Assembly (NCBI RefSeq): GCF_002999335.1
Contig: NW_020312093.1
Span: 40,565-104,564, forward strand
Reading direction: 5' to 3'
Length of the DNA stretch: 64,000 nucleotides
Source: Cyclospora cayetanensis
Taxonomy: Eukaryota > Apicomplexa > Conoidasida > Eucoccidiorida > Eimeriidae
Part shown: positions 1 to 11,106 of the stretch, in pieces
How the letters are laid out: the number at the start of each line of letters is the position of its first letter
How positions within the stretch are numbered: position 1 is the first letter of the stretch
The notes under the pieces: model-generated
The model's database searches: none
What the model saw: the letters and a program-made list of their open reading frames with translations, nothing else
What the model was told of the DNA's origin: nothing
Program-made: the position numbers and the translations under genes

Positions 1-332
1 TTCCGACGATGTAAGTTGCATGTACACCGGAGAAGTCGCTGCAGCACAAGCGCCGCCGCAGCGCACCGCGATTTCTTCCAATCAGGCCGTGAGGGTATTT
101 TAGGGCCTTGAGTTTTTCGCTAATCACCTGTCTCCGTGGCGATTGCTTTGGGGGCTTGGGAATGCGCTGTGGCGGCTTCGTTTGACTCCCTGCATTTCAC
201 CAGACCTCGGCTCCCAATAAGCACCCTATGACACCAGGAAACAAGTGCTACGGCAGCATTAAAGTGTTTGGGGGTGCGGAGGTGCACTTTTGCGCCTTGG
301 GGATAGATCATGTGAGATTCGGGGTGATGTTA

Positions 333-1151
333 TCACGTGTTCAGTGCAATATCTCCAAAAAGCCTCAGTTTAGACGAGGCCCTAAGACCCTGAGAGGGCC
401 AGAGGGAGGATACATGGAGCTTGGGAAACCCTTCAAATGGGGTCTGAAACGCGAATAGCACATTGCACTTGTCCAGCCGGCCCGATCTAAAGTCGTTTCG
501 CCGCAAAGTCGAATCTTAGACCTTACAGTTTTGCGTGGATTCGCTCTTTCAAGGGCCAGCAGCCATAGCACCCTGGAACGGAGTAGCAGCAAGTATCCTT
601 ACGGTCCCTATAGTACCATCAACGCGGAGCGAGAGCTCAGCAGCTACAATGGGGGGCAAGGTGGTGGCCGCTTCGTGCATGGGTTTGAGATGTATGTACA
701 CCCGAAAAATGTTGCCTGCCAGTGTCTCCTCCGTCACCTGCAGCAGAAGCCAGAAAGCCTTACGGTATAAGTCTCGCTCTCCGGGCATCTGGATGTCTAC
801 AAACTGCGATTTAAAGTACTTCGTATGGCAACTGGGGCGGATCCATTGTTCTGCACAGGGTCTTAAACGCTAATATGGGAGATTTACGTTGGCCTCCAGT
901 TCCCAGTCTGCAGCCGCGAAAGCCTCAGTCCTCCCTGTTCCACTAAGACTGATCTGCTTCACCCCCTCGCCTGGGGTGCCCACAAATCCACAGGGGCCCG
1001 CAGGGCCCCCGTAGGGCCCCCGAGCGCAGTATGGACCTCCTCCGAGAGAGAAATATGCTAGAGTGACTGTTTTCAGGGAGAGGTCTCCGGCGACAGGCAC
1101 GCTAGAAGGGGCGCTAAACCACCAGCCTACACCCGCGGAAAAGATACACAA
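333..1151 (-). CDS. Unrecognised multi-exon protein, 3' part
   Basis: Three exons join in frame on the minus strand: one running down to 888 (it may begin after the acceptor near 1129 or extend further upstream), one from 788 to 603, and one from 443 to 333 ending in TGA. The donors are GTAAAT at 887 and GTAAGG at 602, and both junctions are phase 0. The first exon has a Gly/Pro-rich stretch, then a segment ending TEAFAAADWELEAN. The second begins MPGERDLYRKAFWLLLQVTEE and is followed by alternating hydrophobic strands. The third ends FGDIALNT. I recognise no family and found no signal peptide. The true start lies upstream and was not found. The in-frame splices and clean C-terminus make coding likely, but no function can be given. 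Confidence 0.5.
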
Positions 1152-1271
1152 AGAGCTGCCTAGGGTTAAGGCTTAAGGGCTTTTTCCGCGCTGCCCGCAG
1201 AGAGCACGGAAGGAACAGCCTGCCCCGTAGTTCGCGAATACGCAAGCAAGTGACTCTCTCTCCCCAGGGAA

Positions 1272-2349
1272 CTAGCTTGCTACCGCTCTCGCGTGTTGGC
1301 TTGCTAGACAGCTAGGCAGTCGGTGTGGGACCGATTGATGCGTATGGCCCCGGAGGGCTGTATGGGTGGCTCCCTGGAGTAGTGGCAAGCAAGCTGCCAA
1401 CTCGTTGGCGCACCATCCTTGTGGAATGCAAAGTATATGGGGACAAAGAGACACACGAGGCGCAGGGCCATGCAAAGAATCCATGGACGCGAGAAACGGC
1501 GTGTGGCGAACCGCCGACAGACGGAAGAGCGGTGGACTATGCTGCATCCGTATAGCATCTTCGGGACGGAAAAGGGTTGAAGAGCGAGGTGCAGGCAAAG
1601 CTACACAACACACACCATTGGAAACCAGCGTTCCTGCAGTTCAGTAGCATTTAGCGTTAGCCTTAGGCTTTGGGACTAAAGCTTTCGCCATGCGCGTTGA
1701 TTAGTACTGCTCGTTAGGTGCATCGCAAGCGCGCGAGGGGAGCAACAGCATGCATAACCGGACACCCCGAGTCTTAGACGTCGGTCTGCACACAACAAAA
1801 AGCCTGGATCACGGAAAGGAACACTAAAAGGAGAGAAGGCAGCAGCAGGTTGGAGTTATGGATTTCTCACGGCGCGGCCGACTCGGCTGACAGCTGCCAG
1901 ACAGACCTGCATGAGAGCAGGGCTTCCTGCGTCTTCCTACTGAAAAGCGCGCAAAAACTCTTTAAAACTGATATATTTCTGCCAAAATTCAAGATCTACG
2001 GCCTTTTATAGGGGGTTTGGGGATAGGGATCTGAAATCGCTCATGCCATGGCATGCAAGTCCCTTCGGCGTCGATAGGAGAAGGCCCCTCTGCAGCGGCA
2101 TCTCTCCGAAGCTCGCACGAAACAGGCGAAGCTCAACGGCCCCTACGTCAGTCTTAGCTCCTTCGATACTCACGATCTGTTAGTGCGTGGTATTCGGCTG
2201 GACTCGTTTTCTCACCCCTCCGACGCCCACCACGCAAGACGAAGGTCGAGTACAACAACGCCTGCGCATACAGTCGATATCAGGGAGTTCCCCCCCTCCG
2301 CTGTCAGCCCTTCACGGCCTCCACTGTTTCTAGCAGCCGCAGCAGGGGT
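1272..2349. other. Intergenic interval, no gene seen
   Basis: Short ORFs occur on both strands but none has splice support, a domain or a coherent composition. The interval separates the minus-strand gene at 0.3-1.2 kb from SufS, so it probably holds two divergent promoters. A perfect inverted repeat closes it at 2350-2399. Confidence 0.5.
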
Positions 2350-2399
2350 TTCGGGGAAGCAGCAGTAGCGACAGTTGTCGCTACTGCTGCTTCCCCGAA
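2350..2399. repeat. Perfect 24-bp inverted repeat, 2-nt spacer
   Basis: The arm 2350-2373 is exactly complementary to 2376-2399, with only GT between them. It ends 56 bp before the SufS start codon, so a SufS transcript starting further upstream would fold here into a very stable hairpin in its 5' leader. The arms carry a CAGCAGTAGC core related to the CAG repeats common in this genome. Confidence 0.95.
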
Positions 2400-2455
2400 G
2401 CCAAGAGAAGAGATTCCATATCAGCGGCTGTGGCTGTTTGGGGTGGGCCACAAAG

Positions 2456-5400
2456 ATGGCTTGTTGCTCGCTTTTGCTGGTGTTGGTGTTGCCGCTGCTA
2501 GCACTGGCAAAGCGCAGCCTAGGGGACGTGCTTTGGCCTTCTTCCCGCCTGTTGCCACTGCCAAGACAGCAACACCACCCCCAAGTGACCGCAAGTCTGC
2601 CTCTTCCTTGCTCCTCCAGTCGCAGGAGGGAGATATGCCAAGGCTTTCTCTGCCCGCCCTGTTCTCTGCCCTCTCTGCTGCATCGGCGGGGAGCACTGCA
2701 GGCTGCAAGAGCTGCAGCTGCCTCGGCAGATTCACCACAAACGGCAGGCGCAGGTGCCTCCGAGGCTTTGCCTGAACCCCCTTCTGCGACGGAAGAGTCT
2801 GCGGCACCGCCTCAGCGAGCAGCCGAGGCTGCATCGAGATGCTCTAGAGCGTCAGCAGCAGCGTCAGCAGCTGTCGCAGAAGGGCTGGAATTGGGTCGGT
2901 GTATGCGGCCCTTGTTTCCTCTGTTGGCTGCAAATACGCGCATAATTCCTTTTGACAATGCAGCAACCACCCACAAACCGCAGATCGTCATTCAAGTGAG
3001 CGGTGCACCGAAAGCGAGTTATTTCTTGGAAGCGCTCATGTAGCAGGGTGGACTTCCCTTGTACCTGCGCATGCTACCACGAAGAAAGGTTCTGCGGGCA
3101 GCGCTGCTACTTTCATGACGCCGCGGCTTCTGTTAGGACATAAAGACTTTTTCGAATCGCAGTGTTGCTTTTGGTGATGACGGGATGACGATCGACACTT
3201 GTGTGGCGCTTCGCGTGCGACGCCTGCTGCAGACGGAATCTCGGGTGTACAGACAACTCAATGCGAATATCCACCGGGGGTCGTATCGCCTGGCGACTGC
3301 TGCTACCGAGGCCGTGGAAGTACAGTACACCTTTCAGAATCTGAGAAGCCTCGAGTGTTCTATGCACCCCGAGGTGTAAAAAAATCGCTCTGCCTGTGTC
3401 ATCATGGGGCCTGGCGCAAGCGTTTGGCTGTGCGTTGTAGGACGTGCGAGAGAAGTTGGCGCGCTACGTCGGAGGCGATGCTGAAGAAATCATCTTCACG
3501 TCGGGAGCCACTGCCGGGATCAATCTGGTGGCTCGTGCCTGGGGGTGCGTCGCACGCGTGGGCCCCTATGGGCTCTAAGATAGCGGGGAGTGTGTCTGAA
3601 GGGGAAGAGGGGGAGACGAGGGGAGGTAGGGTAGGCCTAAGAGAACCCTCTCTCTGTGTAGCAAGCGAGCGACCTATGCATGCAAGCCTTGCAAGTCTCA
3701 GGGAGGGTGCTCGCAACCTCTCTCTGTGTAGCAAGCGAGTGACCTATGCATGCAAGCCTTGCAAGCCTCAGGGAGGGTGCTCGCAGCCTGAGGGTGTTAC
3801 TTGCAGAGACGCCTTCCTGGAGGAGGGCGCCGAAGTGTTGGTGTCCGTTGCTGAACACCACGCAAACCTTGTTCCTTGGCAACAGCTGGCGCAGAGGAAG
3901 AAGGCGCACATGAAATACATCCCCGTGAGAACGCAGCTCCTGTAGCCTTCTCCCGAAGGCCATGCGTCTCGGGCCGTGTCGAGAACGCGTCGGTTCTGGA
4001 GTGCTGGCGATCTGTGCAGCTGGAGAGGCACACCGGAATTCTGGATGTGAAGCGCGCGGTGTCTCTCCTCTCTCCGCGCTCGCAAGTGCTGGCTGTAGCC
4101 TGCGTGTCCAACGTTCTAGGCTCTTTTGTGCGGAGGCAGCAGCTGCAGCAGCTGATGCGCGCGGCTAAGAAGGCGCATCCGCGGCTGATCACCCTCGTAG
4201 ATGCAACGCAGGCGCTTGCTCATGCGCTGGTGTGACTTGAGCGCTCTTGACTCCTTGCAGCACCTGACATCCCCCGCTTTCGTGCTGTCCTCGCCCCCTA
4301 CCTTCCACCCCTCTTTGAAGAGCTAGACCTTCTCGGTTTGGCGGCTTTTGATGCCTCTGCAAGCTGCGCTTCCGACACCTCCCCCCTGCTCGCTTCCGTG
4401 TCGCACTTATTGGCTTCCTCTGCGGGTGCTGTGAAGTGCTGTCGCAGCTCGATGCACGTTCCCTGGGGGCTGACTTTTTGGTTGGCAGCGGCCACAAGAT
4501 GTATGGCGGGAGCGGCGTGGGCTTCCTGTGGGGCCGGAAGGAGATCCTCCAGCAAATGCCTCCCGACAGCTACGGTGGAGAAATGATTGAGGTGCTTGCC
4601 GTGTCTCTTTTCCGTAGCCGTTGCTGGCCTGCGCTGATGCGAGAAAAACCTCGTACCCGTGTGTGCAGCGCGCGCTGCTGCTTTTCGCGAGCTGCTGTTC
4701 CTCTGCCGCGTTGCACACGCGCCTTGTAGCCGGCTCTGCGCTGTGGCGGCACTGTGCTGCAGCGTGTGAGCTTGAGCGGCAGCAGTTTTGCTGCTGCGCC
4801 TTGGAGATATGAGGCGGGGACCCTGCCCATCGCGCAAATCGTCGGCCTAGGAGCTGCTCTCGACTTCCTCCAAGACGTGGGATTCCAAAATGTGCGCTGT
4901 TTGCATGCAAGTGTGTGTAAAGGGCTTGGCAGCGCGAAAGGGGGGAGGGGTGTCAGGGTTAAGGGAGCTTTTTCGACCCGCACAGCCTCCAAAAGACGGC
5001 GAGCCGACGTTTTGGGATTTGCGTGTAGATAGCAGCCGCGGACAAAAAGCTCTCCAAGACGCTGATGGAGGCCGTTCGATCTCTTCCGCGCGCTCGCATC
5101 CTCTCTGTCGACCCCTGGCGCCAAGAGCAGCACGTGCAGGGGGTAGAGAGTGCAGCAGCAGTGGGAGGGGAATTTCCGGCGGTTCCTCTATGTAGCTTCG
5201 TTATTGAGGGACTATCGCCTTTCGATGTGGCCCTCTGCATTGACCAGTGGTATCACGTGCACGTGCGAGCAGGTATTGCTACTGCTACTGTTCTGCTAAT
5301 TTTCTGCGCCTCCGCCCCACACGCTGCACTTCCGCGGGGTCTCTCTTCACACAGCGCTGTCTGCCTGGAGTTGCGCCTGCTGCTGCTGAGTCTCCTTCCT

Positions 5401-5887
5401 TCGACGCTGGCAGTGGCTAGTTCGCGGAGATAAAGCCCTTGCGCTTGCTTGCTCTCCGCTAGCCGCACGTATTGATAGCCTTGGCGCGAACTGGAGCGCT
5501 TCCAGTTGTGCGCGCGGTTGATGCAGGCCACCACTGCGCACAGCCGCTGCACGAAGAAATCCTTGGCGCCTCCACGGGCTCACTCCGTGCCTCGCTTGCC
5601 GTATACAACACGCAAGAGGACGTGCACAGGTGCAGCAGCGCTGCATATTCCTCCCCCCAGCGCAGCGGCAGCAGCTCCACGAACACTTACCCTGCTGCAC
5701 GCTACGCGCTGGAGGAGGTCCATGATGCCTTCCTCAAGGGAGTCTGCGCTTTCTCTGCAGGTTCCATTCGGCAATGCTCAAGACCATTAAACGCCTGGAT
5801 GCCGTCAGGATAAGTCCTTCCAGCAAGCGCGTATCACAAGCAGCAGCAGCCGCAACAGCCGCAAAGGAAAATGCTGCTCATGCATAG
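2456..5887 (+). CDS. SufS: Apicoplast cysteine desulfurase SufS
   Basis: PLP-dependent enzyme that removes sulfur from cysteine to feed Fe-S cluster assembly by the SUF pathway. Ten exons fit: 2456-2995, 3233-3319, 3441-3544, 3807-3924, 4020-4229, 4448-4591, 4763-4910, 5033 (or 5036)-5272, 5527-5629 and 5761-5887. They total 607 codons, in phase throughout. Family motifs are present in order: FDNAATTHKPQ, NANIHRGSYRLA, EEIIFTSGATAGINLVARAWG, VAEHHANLVPW, LVDATQA, the PLP-lysine motif GSGHKMYGGSG, YEAGT, and the catalytic-cysteine loop RAGHHCAQPL. Before the enzyme there are about 170 extra residues: a hydrophobic signal peptide (MACCSLLLVLVLPLLALA) and a basic, Ser/Ala/Pro-rich transit-like stretch, the bipartite leader of apicoplast proteins. 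The start at 2456 is chosen because it puts this signal first; an in-frame ATG at 2375 would bury it. The C-terminus adds an Ala-rich tail. Confidence 0.93.
3647..3786 (+). repeat. Two-copy 70-bp tandem duplication in SufS intron 3
   Basis: Bases 3647-3716 repeat at 3717-3786 with only about three differences. Each copy contains TATGCATGCAAG and GTGTAGCAAGCGAG. The pair lies wholly inside the intron between SufS exons 3 and 4, directly before its acceptor. The near-identity points to a recent duplication. Confidence 0.9.
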
Positions 5888-6214
5888 TCTCACTCTGGCG
5901 CCCTTTTCCATGTTGAAGATGAGGTGCCTAGTTGCGACCTCGAGTTTGGAGCAGTCTGGCAGTGAAGGACTCTAAGCGCCCTCGTCTTGCGCCTTTGTCG
6001 GCGCTCTGTATTTAATTTACTCTAAGAAACTTGAGCCTCTAGAGAAGTCTTTTCGGTATGCCCTGCGTGTCTCGCAGAAGCGGCTCTTGGGCGTGGCAGT
6101 ACTTGCTGCTACTGCTGCCGCTACATAAGCTGCAGGTGCCGCAGCGCAAGGCACTGTCAGCAGCGAGTGTATAGGAAGCAAACACCGAACTCTAAGACTC
6201 GGATTTAGGTCCGG

Positions 6215-8199
6215 CTAGCCGTCTCCATCTGAATCAGTGTCTGCAAGCGGCCTAGCCGCTGGACCGAGGCCTAGAGCCTCTCTTAGATCCCTCCAAACGG
6301 CGGCAGTGAAGGGCGAAAGCACAGCCTGACTCGTCTCTGGCTTGCTTCCTTTGCTGCTGCTGCTACTACTACTACTGCTACTACTGGTTCTTCTGCTGGT
6401 GCTGCTTTTACCGCTGCTGCTGGTGTTGCTGCTGCCTTGATTGCTGCTGCCGTGGCCGTTGCTGCTGTCGACACAGGATGCCTGTGGACCGCAGCAACGC
6501 AGCGCGAAGCGATACGCTTTGTGAAGAAGCATCAGGATCTTTTGCTACCGGCCGCAGCGGCCCCGAGACATGCTGTTGCGCGAACTTGCAGGAACAAGCA
6601 CATGCAAAAGTGCTGGCAGTGGAGATTCCCCTCGCCTGTGCTGGGCGTGCTGCCCTCTAACAGCAGCTGTCTCAAGCCTCCTTCTGCACTGTACCTACCT
6701 GCACCATGAGGACGCCGTCGTGGTCAGTAGAAAGCGAAATGTGGCCATCTCGCAGCAGACCTGTGAGGCAAAAGAGGCGCATGCAGCTGCCCGTGAAGCC
6801 GCCCTCCTCACGGGGGTCTATTGCCAGCTCCCACAGCGGTATCGCGGCAGCAGCGGCTTGCTGCATGCTTCCGCTTGAGGCTTCCCTTCCTCCATCAGAA
6901 GGAGCAGCAGCGGCTTCAGCAGCAGCGCGTCTCTTTCGCAAGAATTCCAGCAGACGCTGAGTCAGCCGCAACGTTGCAGCTTCACGCTGCTCATCGCTCG
7001 AGGCCTGAGACGAGTTCACAGGAGTCGGTGGAAGCCGGAGGCGGCTTTTAGTAGAGCAGAAATTTGACATCCAATCGCTAAAACTGCGTATTTGAGAAGC
7101 TTTGAGAGTACAAATCAGAGGACCATACTGGCTCGTCTGCAATGCGCGTGCTTGTGCAAGGGTTTCTCCGAGAGCGCTTGCGTGTGGATCGCCGCCTCGT
7201 CAGTGCAGCAGCTCCTGCAGCAGCAGATCCTGCAGCAGCAGCTCCTGCAGCAGCAGCTCCTGCTGCTCCGTCTTTCGGATCGGCAGCAGCAGCGAGAGCA
7301 GCGCTCAGAGCCGCCGCGACGGGGGCAGCCGTGAAAGCCTCCGCCTCCAAGAGACTCCAGGAGCTCAAGCTTAGGGGTAGCGCGCTCCCCAGCGCTGCAA
7401 AGGAGAGGCCTCCTGCGTCTTCGCTGAACTGCGAAGGCGTGTACACATAGGCACACACCTGCAGAGCAGAGGCATCCTAGGCTTGCGCTTTTGGATCCAC
7501 GCGTCTTTTCCTGCTTGGAGTGGTCTCCAAAAGGGTAGTCGTTGGGACGGCTGTTTGGGAGTGCATCCCCAGCCCTCTCGCATCGCTAGCAGGGGCTCAA
7601 TCCTCGCCTCAGCCATGCATCGGTTACAACTCTGACAAGCGACAAAAGAGAATGGCGTGCCTACTTACGGAATCCTTCCAGCTGTGGAGGAGCTGTAGCG
7701 AGGTTTCCAAGTGGACCTGGTGATTGAGTCGGCGACTTTGGCTTTGGAGTGCGAGGCTCAGCGCAGAGCCATGCGTGCAGCTGCTGCCGACTGCCTGCGG
7801 CAGAGAGAGCATTCGCAGCAGAGGCAGGAGGAGGGTAACAAAAAGCCGAGAGATGCAGCAAGGGGACCGACTGGAGCAGCGACATCCACTGCCCCCCTCC
7901 AGATCCTCCGCAAGCGTCCTCTATCCTTACGGTTTGAAAAAAAAGGACCAACCTACGTAAGTATCGTTCGGCGTGATAACGTCTAAGAGGGCTCCGTCGA
8001 GGCGCAAGTTTTTCTGCAGTTCGGTGCTGCTGCTCTTGGAGAAGGCAGCCTGCAGCAGTGACGAGTGACGCGAGAGCGATGCATACAGACTGCACACGGA
8101 GGAGGCACTCAGACATCCGGATCCAGACGCGCTGCTGCGAAGACTGCTGGGAGGACTGCCGCGAGTGGGAGCTTTCTCGGGGGGTGTTGTGGGGTCCAT
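6215..8199 (-). CDS. Unrecognised CAG-rich protein, minus strand
   Basis: Several minus-strand segments look like exons of one gene. A candidate N-terminus at 8199 (MDPTTPPEKAPTRGSPP) leads through a Ser-rich stretch to LQKNLRLDGALLDVITPNDTY and a GTAGGT donor. A later exon (about 7441 down to 7100) has FSEDAGGLSFAALGSALP, an Ala run from GCA repeats and a basic patch TRRRSTRKRSRR. The next (about 7130 to 6703) contains LRLTQRLLEFLRKRR and a C-terminal part ending HDGVLMVQ at a GTAGGTAC donor. The last (about 6547 to 6215) starts QKILMLLHKAYRFALRCCG, passes a poly-Ser run and ends DTDSDGDG before the stop. Middle exon joins are unresolved. A competing plus-strand reading of 7711-7955 also has a good donor. 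No family was recognised. Confidence 0.4.
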
Positions 8200-8992
8200 G
8201 TTTCTCGAGGTTCAGCTGGTGCGAGCTGCTGCTTCTTCTGCTCCTCTTGAGCAGCGTGGGGAGGTAGAGACACCTGTCAGCGGCCTAGGTGGCTAGTCAG
8301 CAGTCGCCCCACTGCTGCTGCTACTGGAGAGCTCCTGTGGTAACAGGGTAGGGTGGGCGGCTGCCTGGGAAAGACGAGAGTTGGGAAGGAGGGAGGCGCG
8401 TGCAAAGCGGCCCCTCCTCAGCCTCCATAGTGAACGTCGAGCCGCGTGTGGCGAGGGCATGCGTCTGAAGGCTTGATCGCTCGGTGGGAAGGCGGTGAAG
8501 CAGCGAGGCACGCGCTGGAGTGCCTAGGGGTTGCCGCTCTAAAGGCTAGAAGCGCAGTGTGTGGGTGTGTTTCTCCGGGGGAGAGGAGGAGGAAGGAGTT
8601 CATAGGACCTGCTGCAGGGGGCATGTGTTGGTGTTCAGGTGAAGGCTGAGTCTCGGAGGAAGGATCCGTAGACGCTGGGGGTTACTTTGGAGTAGCTGGA
8701 CGGACTTGAGAGCTGGGGATTTGAGAGGAGCGACAAGTCGCTTTCTTGTGAGAAACGGATCCGAAACAGCAGATTTCAGTGTGTCTTGTCATAGGGAGAA
8801 GGCTGTTTCGGAGTGGAGCGCTCTTCTGTGTGCATGCATGTCGTGAATTTTAAGCCCCATCGCGGCGGAAGAGCATCATCACCTAGGCTTCCTTGCGGTG
8901 AGAGCGCGTTCTGATCCACGCATCTGGTCCTTCTTAGAGGCGTGAAATGCGCAGAACTGAAGATATTGGGAGGCTGAACAGAGAAAGACACC

Positions 8993-10662
8993 TTGGAGAC
9001 CTCCCCGACACCCCCGCCGCTGCTGTCGGCAGCACCCCGCGCGGCAGTCTTGGCGAGTCGACAGCTTAATGGCCCCTCCTGCAGTCTGCGTCGTGCAACT
9101 GCTTCTGTCGCTGCTGCTTCTATTGCTGCGTACAGAGGACGCTCTCGGGCTCCCTGCAACAAGCTTTGCGCTGCAAGTTGTCGAGTCTGCGACACTCCTC
9201 GCAAAAGTGCCGCCGTCTCCCCCAACTTGCGGCAGAGCGTCCGTTGTTGGGCTGTCGGTGCAGCAGCAGAGGCAGCCCTTTGCTGGGAGCGCCTCAGTTT
9301 GTCTGTTTCTGACTCTGAACGGCTGCTGTCGCGGAAGCCGGACGCCCTCCTGCTTGAGCACGAGCAGCGCCTTTGCCAGCTGCAGCTCTCCCAGGAGCGC
9401 TGGCGACGGCACTGGAAACAGCAGCAGCAGCAGCGAAAGGAGCAACAGCGAAAAGAGCAACAGCGAAAACAGCAGCAGACACCAAAACCTTCGCCGGGAT
9501 AAACGGCGAAGAGGCAGCAGCAGCAGCAGCGGCTGGTTCGCGATCGCCAAGCGGCAGCACATACGGGCAGGCAGGCTTCAAGAGTCGATCAAGCGTATTC
9601 TTCAGAAGTTTCTTATCCGGCACGGTAAGTGCCCACGAATTTGGCAGCATTTTACTCGGGAGCAATGAAGGGACTGAGGCGAGCAGCCTGCAAGCTCCGG
9701 CGTTCTGGGGGGGGGGGGAAGAAAGGGATAGAGAGAAGCGCGTGCTGGCCGTTCAAGTGCTTTCTAAACGCTTCATGAAAAGCCACCTCCCTTCTACCCC
9801 TGGATGTTGGCTACCTCTGCACAGTGTCTTGACTTGCTCTTGCGTGCTGCCGCAGCCCACAGGTTCATGCCCTCCAGCCACCCCAGTACATACAGCGCCG
9901 CAGAGGACGCATTCAGAATAGACACGGAAGGAGGACGAGAGGGATGGGAGAATGGTGGCGACGAAGACGCAGCGGCAGCAGCAGCAGCGTGCAGCATCGA
10001 TGTGGTGTCAGTACATCTCCACAAGGGCCTTGAAGTAGCAGATGTTGAACTGTCCATTGATGCGGAGCCTGGGGAGCAGCGCCATGTGAGCGTTACTTGC
10101 CGTTGCGCCGACGTCTCCCTATCGCATACACGTGCTCTCGCGTATCTACTGAGGAATGCGTGTGTAAATTCTTGCATGAAGCTCTCATGCGCGAATCCGA
10201 AAAGTGGCGTCCGAATGCTCCGCTGCCGCTGCTTTGCCTGATTCAGATTTTTGCCGCGCTGCAGCGGGGAGTAGGAACACTGCGTTCTGAAATTGCAGCG
10301 AGCCTGCGGCTTCGGAGGGCTCCCCTGCTGCGGCTTTCTCTCTGCGATCTACAAAGAGCATCCAGTACCTTTGAACGCTAAACTCTAGAACCTGACAGAA
10401 TCGCAACCCTCCAGAAGAATCGGGAGCTCAGCTGGCATGCATGCGCGCTCCCCTCTCGCTTGTCGAAAGCACACGCCTTTTCTCCAAGCCTCCTAACCTG
10501 CTCCTGCTGTGTCTGCGACCTCAGACCTCTTCTCGTTGCTGCAGTGCCTCGAGACAGCGCAGAATCAGCAGCCAGAAGAGCAGGAAGAGGCGGAGAAGGC
10601 GCTTCTGCAGCGCCTAGAGCAGCAGCTTGACCCCATGCAACAGCAGCGGTTACGGCGCCATT
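8993..10662 (+). CDS. Unrecognised plus-strand protein with Q-rich coiled coil
   Basis: Plus-strand exons are suggested by composition and splice sites. Around 9280-9500 a helical segment (SERLLSRKPDALLLEHEQRL) runs into a Lys/Gln/Arg-rich coil encoded by CAG repeats. A consensus donor GTAAGT follows at about 9625. A later exon (from about 9827) reads CLDLLLRAAAAHRFMPSS and then SIDVVSVHLHKGLEVADVEL. Another has FLHEALMRESEKWRPNAPLP. The final exon, after an acceptor near 10527, reads DLFSLLQCLETAQNQQPEEQ and ends in QQQRLRRH before the TGA at about 10662. Frames between exons are not all reconciled, and the 5' end is uncertain because another frame (from 9069) offers a signal-peptide-like start. 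I recognise no family. Confidence 0.4.
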
Positions 10663-10682
10663 GAGCCTGAAAGCCGCACTTC

Positions 10683-10765
10683 GTGGGCAGGGTGGGGAGC
10701 GGGATGGGGGTGGTGGTAATAGGGGGGGTGGTGGTAACAGGGGTGGTGGTGGTAATAGAGGGGCT
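10683..10765 (+). repeat. G-rich GGTGGTGGTAA repeats between convergent genes
   Basis: The plus strand has at least six runs of three or more G within about 80 bases, built from imperfect GGTGGTGGTAA(T/C)AGGGG units. It sits between the 3' ends of the plus-strand gene ending at about 10662 and HOOK ending at 11107. The run spacing could form a G-quadruplex in the plus-strand transcript or DNA. CAG-rich sequence follows to about 10930, and no gene was seen in 10663-11106. Confidence 0.7.
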
Positions 10766-11106
10766 AAGAGAGCGCCTCTGCTCTCGAATAGTGGGAACCG
10801 AAAGGACGCAGCTCTTTATAGAATGGTATACGCAGTGCCTCTTAGCATGCGAAACTACAGGCTGCAAATCTTAGCAGCAGCAGGAGCTGCAACAGGAGCA
10901 GCAGCAGCAATCTGCTGCTGTTCCTGTTGAGGCTGAAGAGCTCCCAGGTGTGAGAGGGAGATGCAAACGCAGCATCAGCAGCAGGCAGGGGGTGCGGCTG
11001 TTGCTGCCGATCCAAAACATCCCTTAACGGGCAGTAACGGCGGCAGCTCTGGAGGCTGCTGCCGGGAGTGCCCAGCTGTACGTGTGACTGCTCCCTGAAG
11101 TGCATT

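Noticed and set aside
7711..8061. Plus-strand exon with consensus GTAAGT donor
   Set aside because: Plausible alone, but the minus strand carries a better chain of exons through the same region; the strand remains uncertain.
8065..8290. In-frame TGA suggesting a selenoprotein
   Set aside because: The plus-strand reading across the TGA has no redox motif and no SECIS element that I could see; a non-coding plus strand explains it better.
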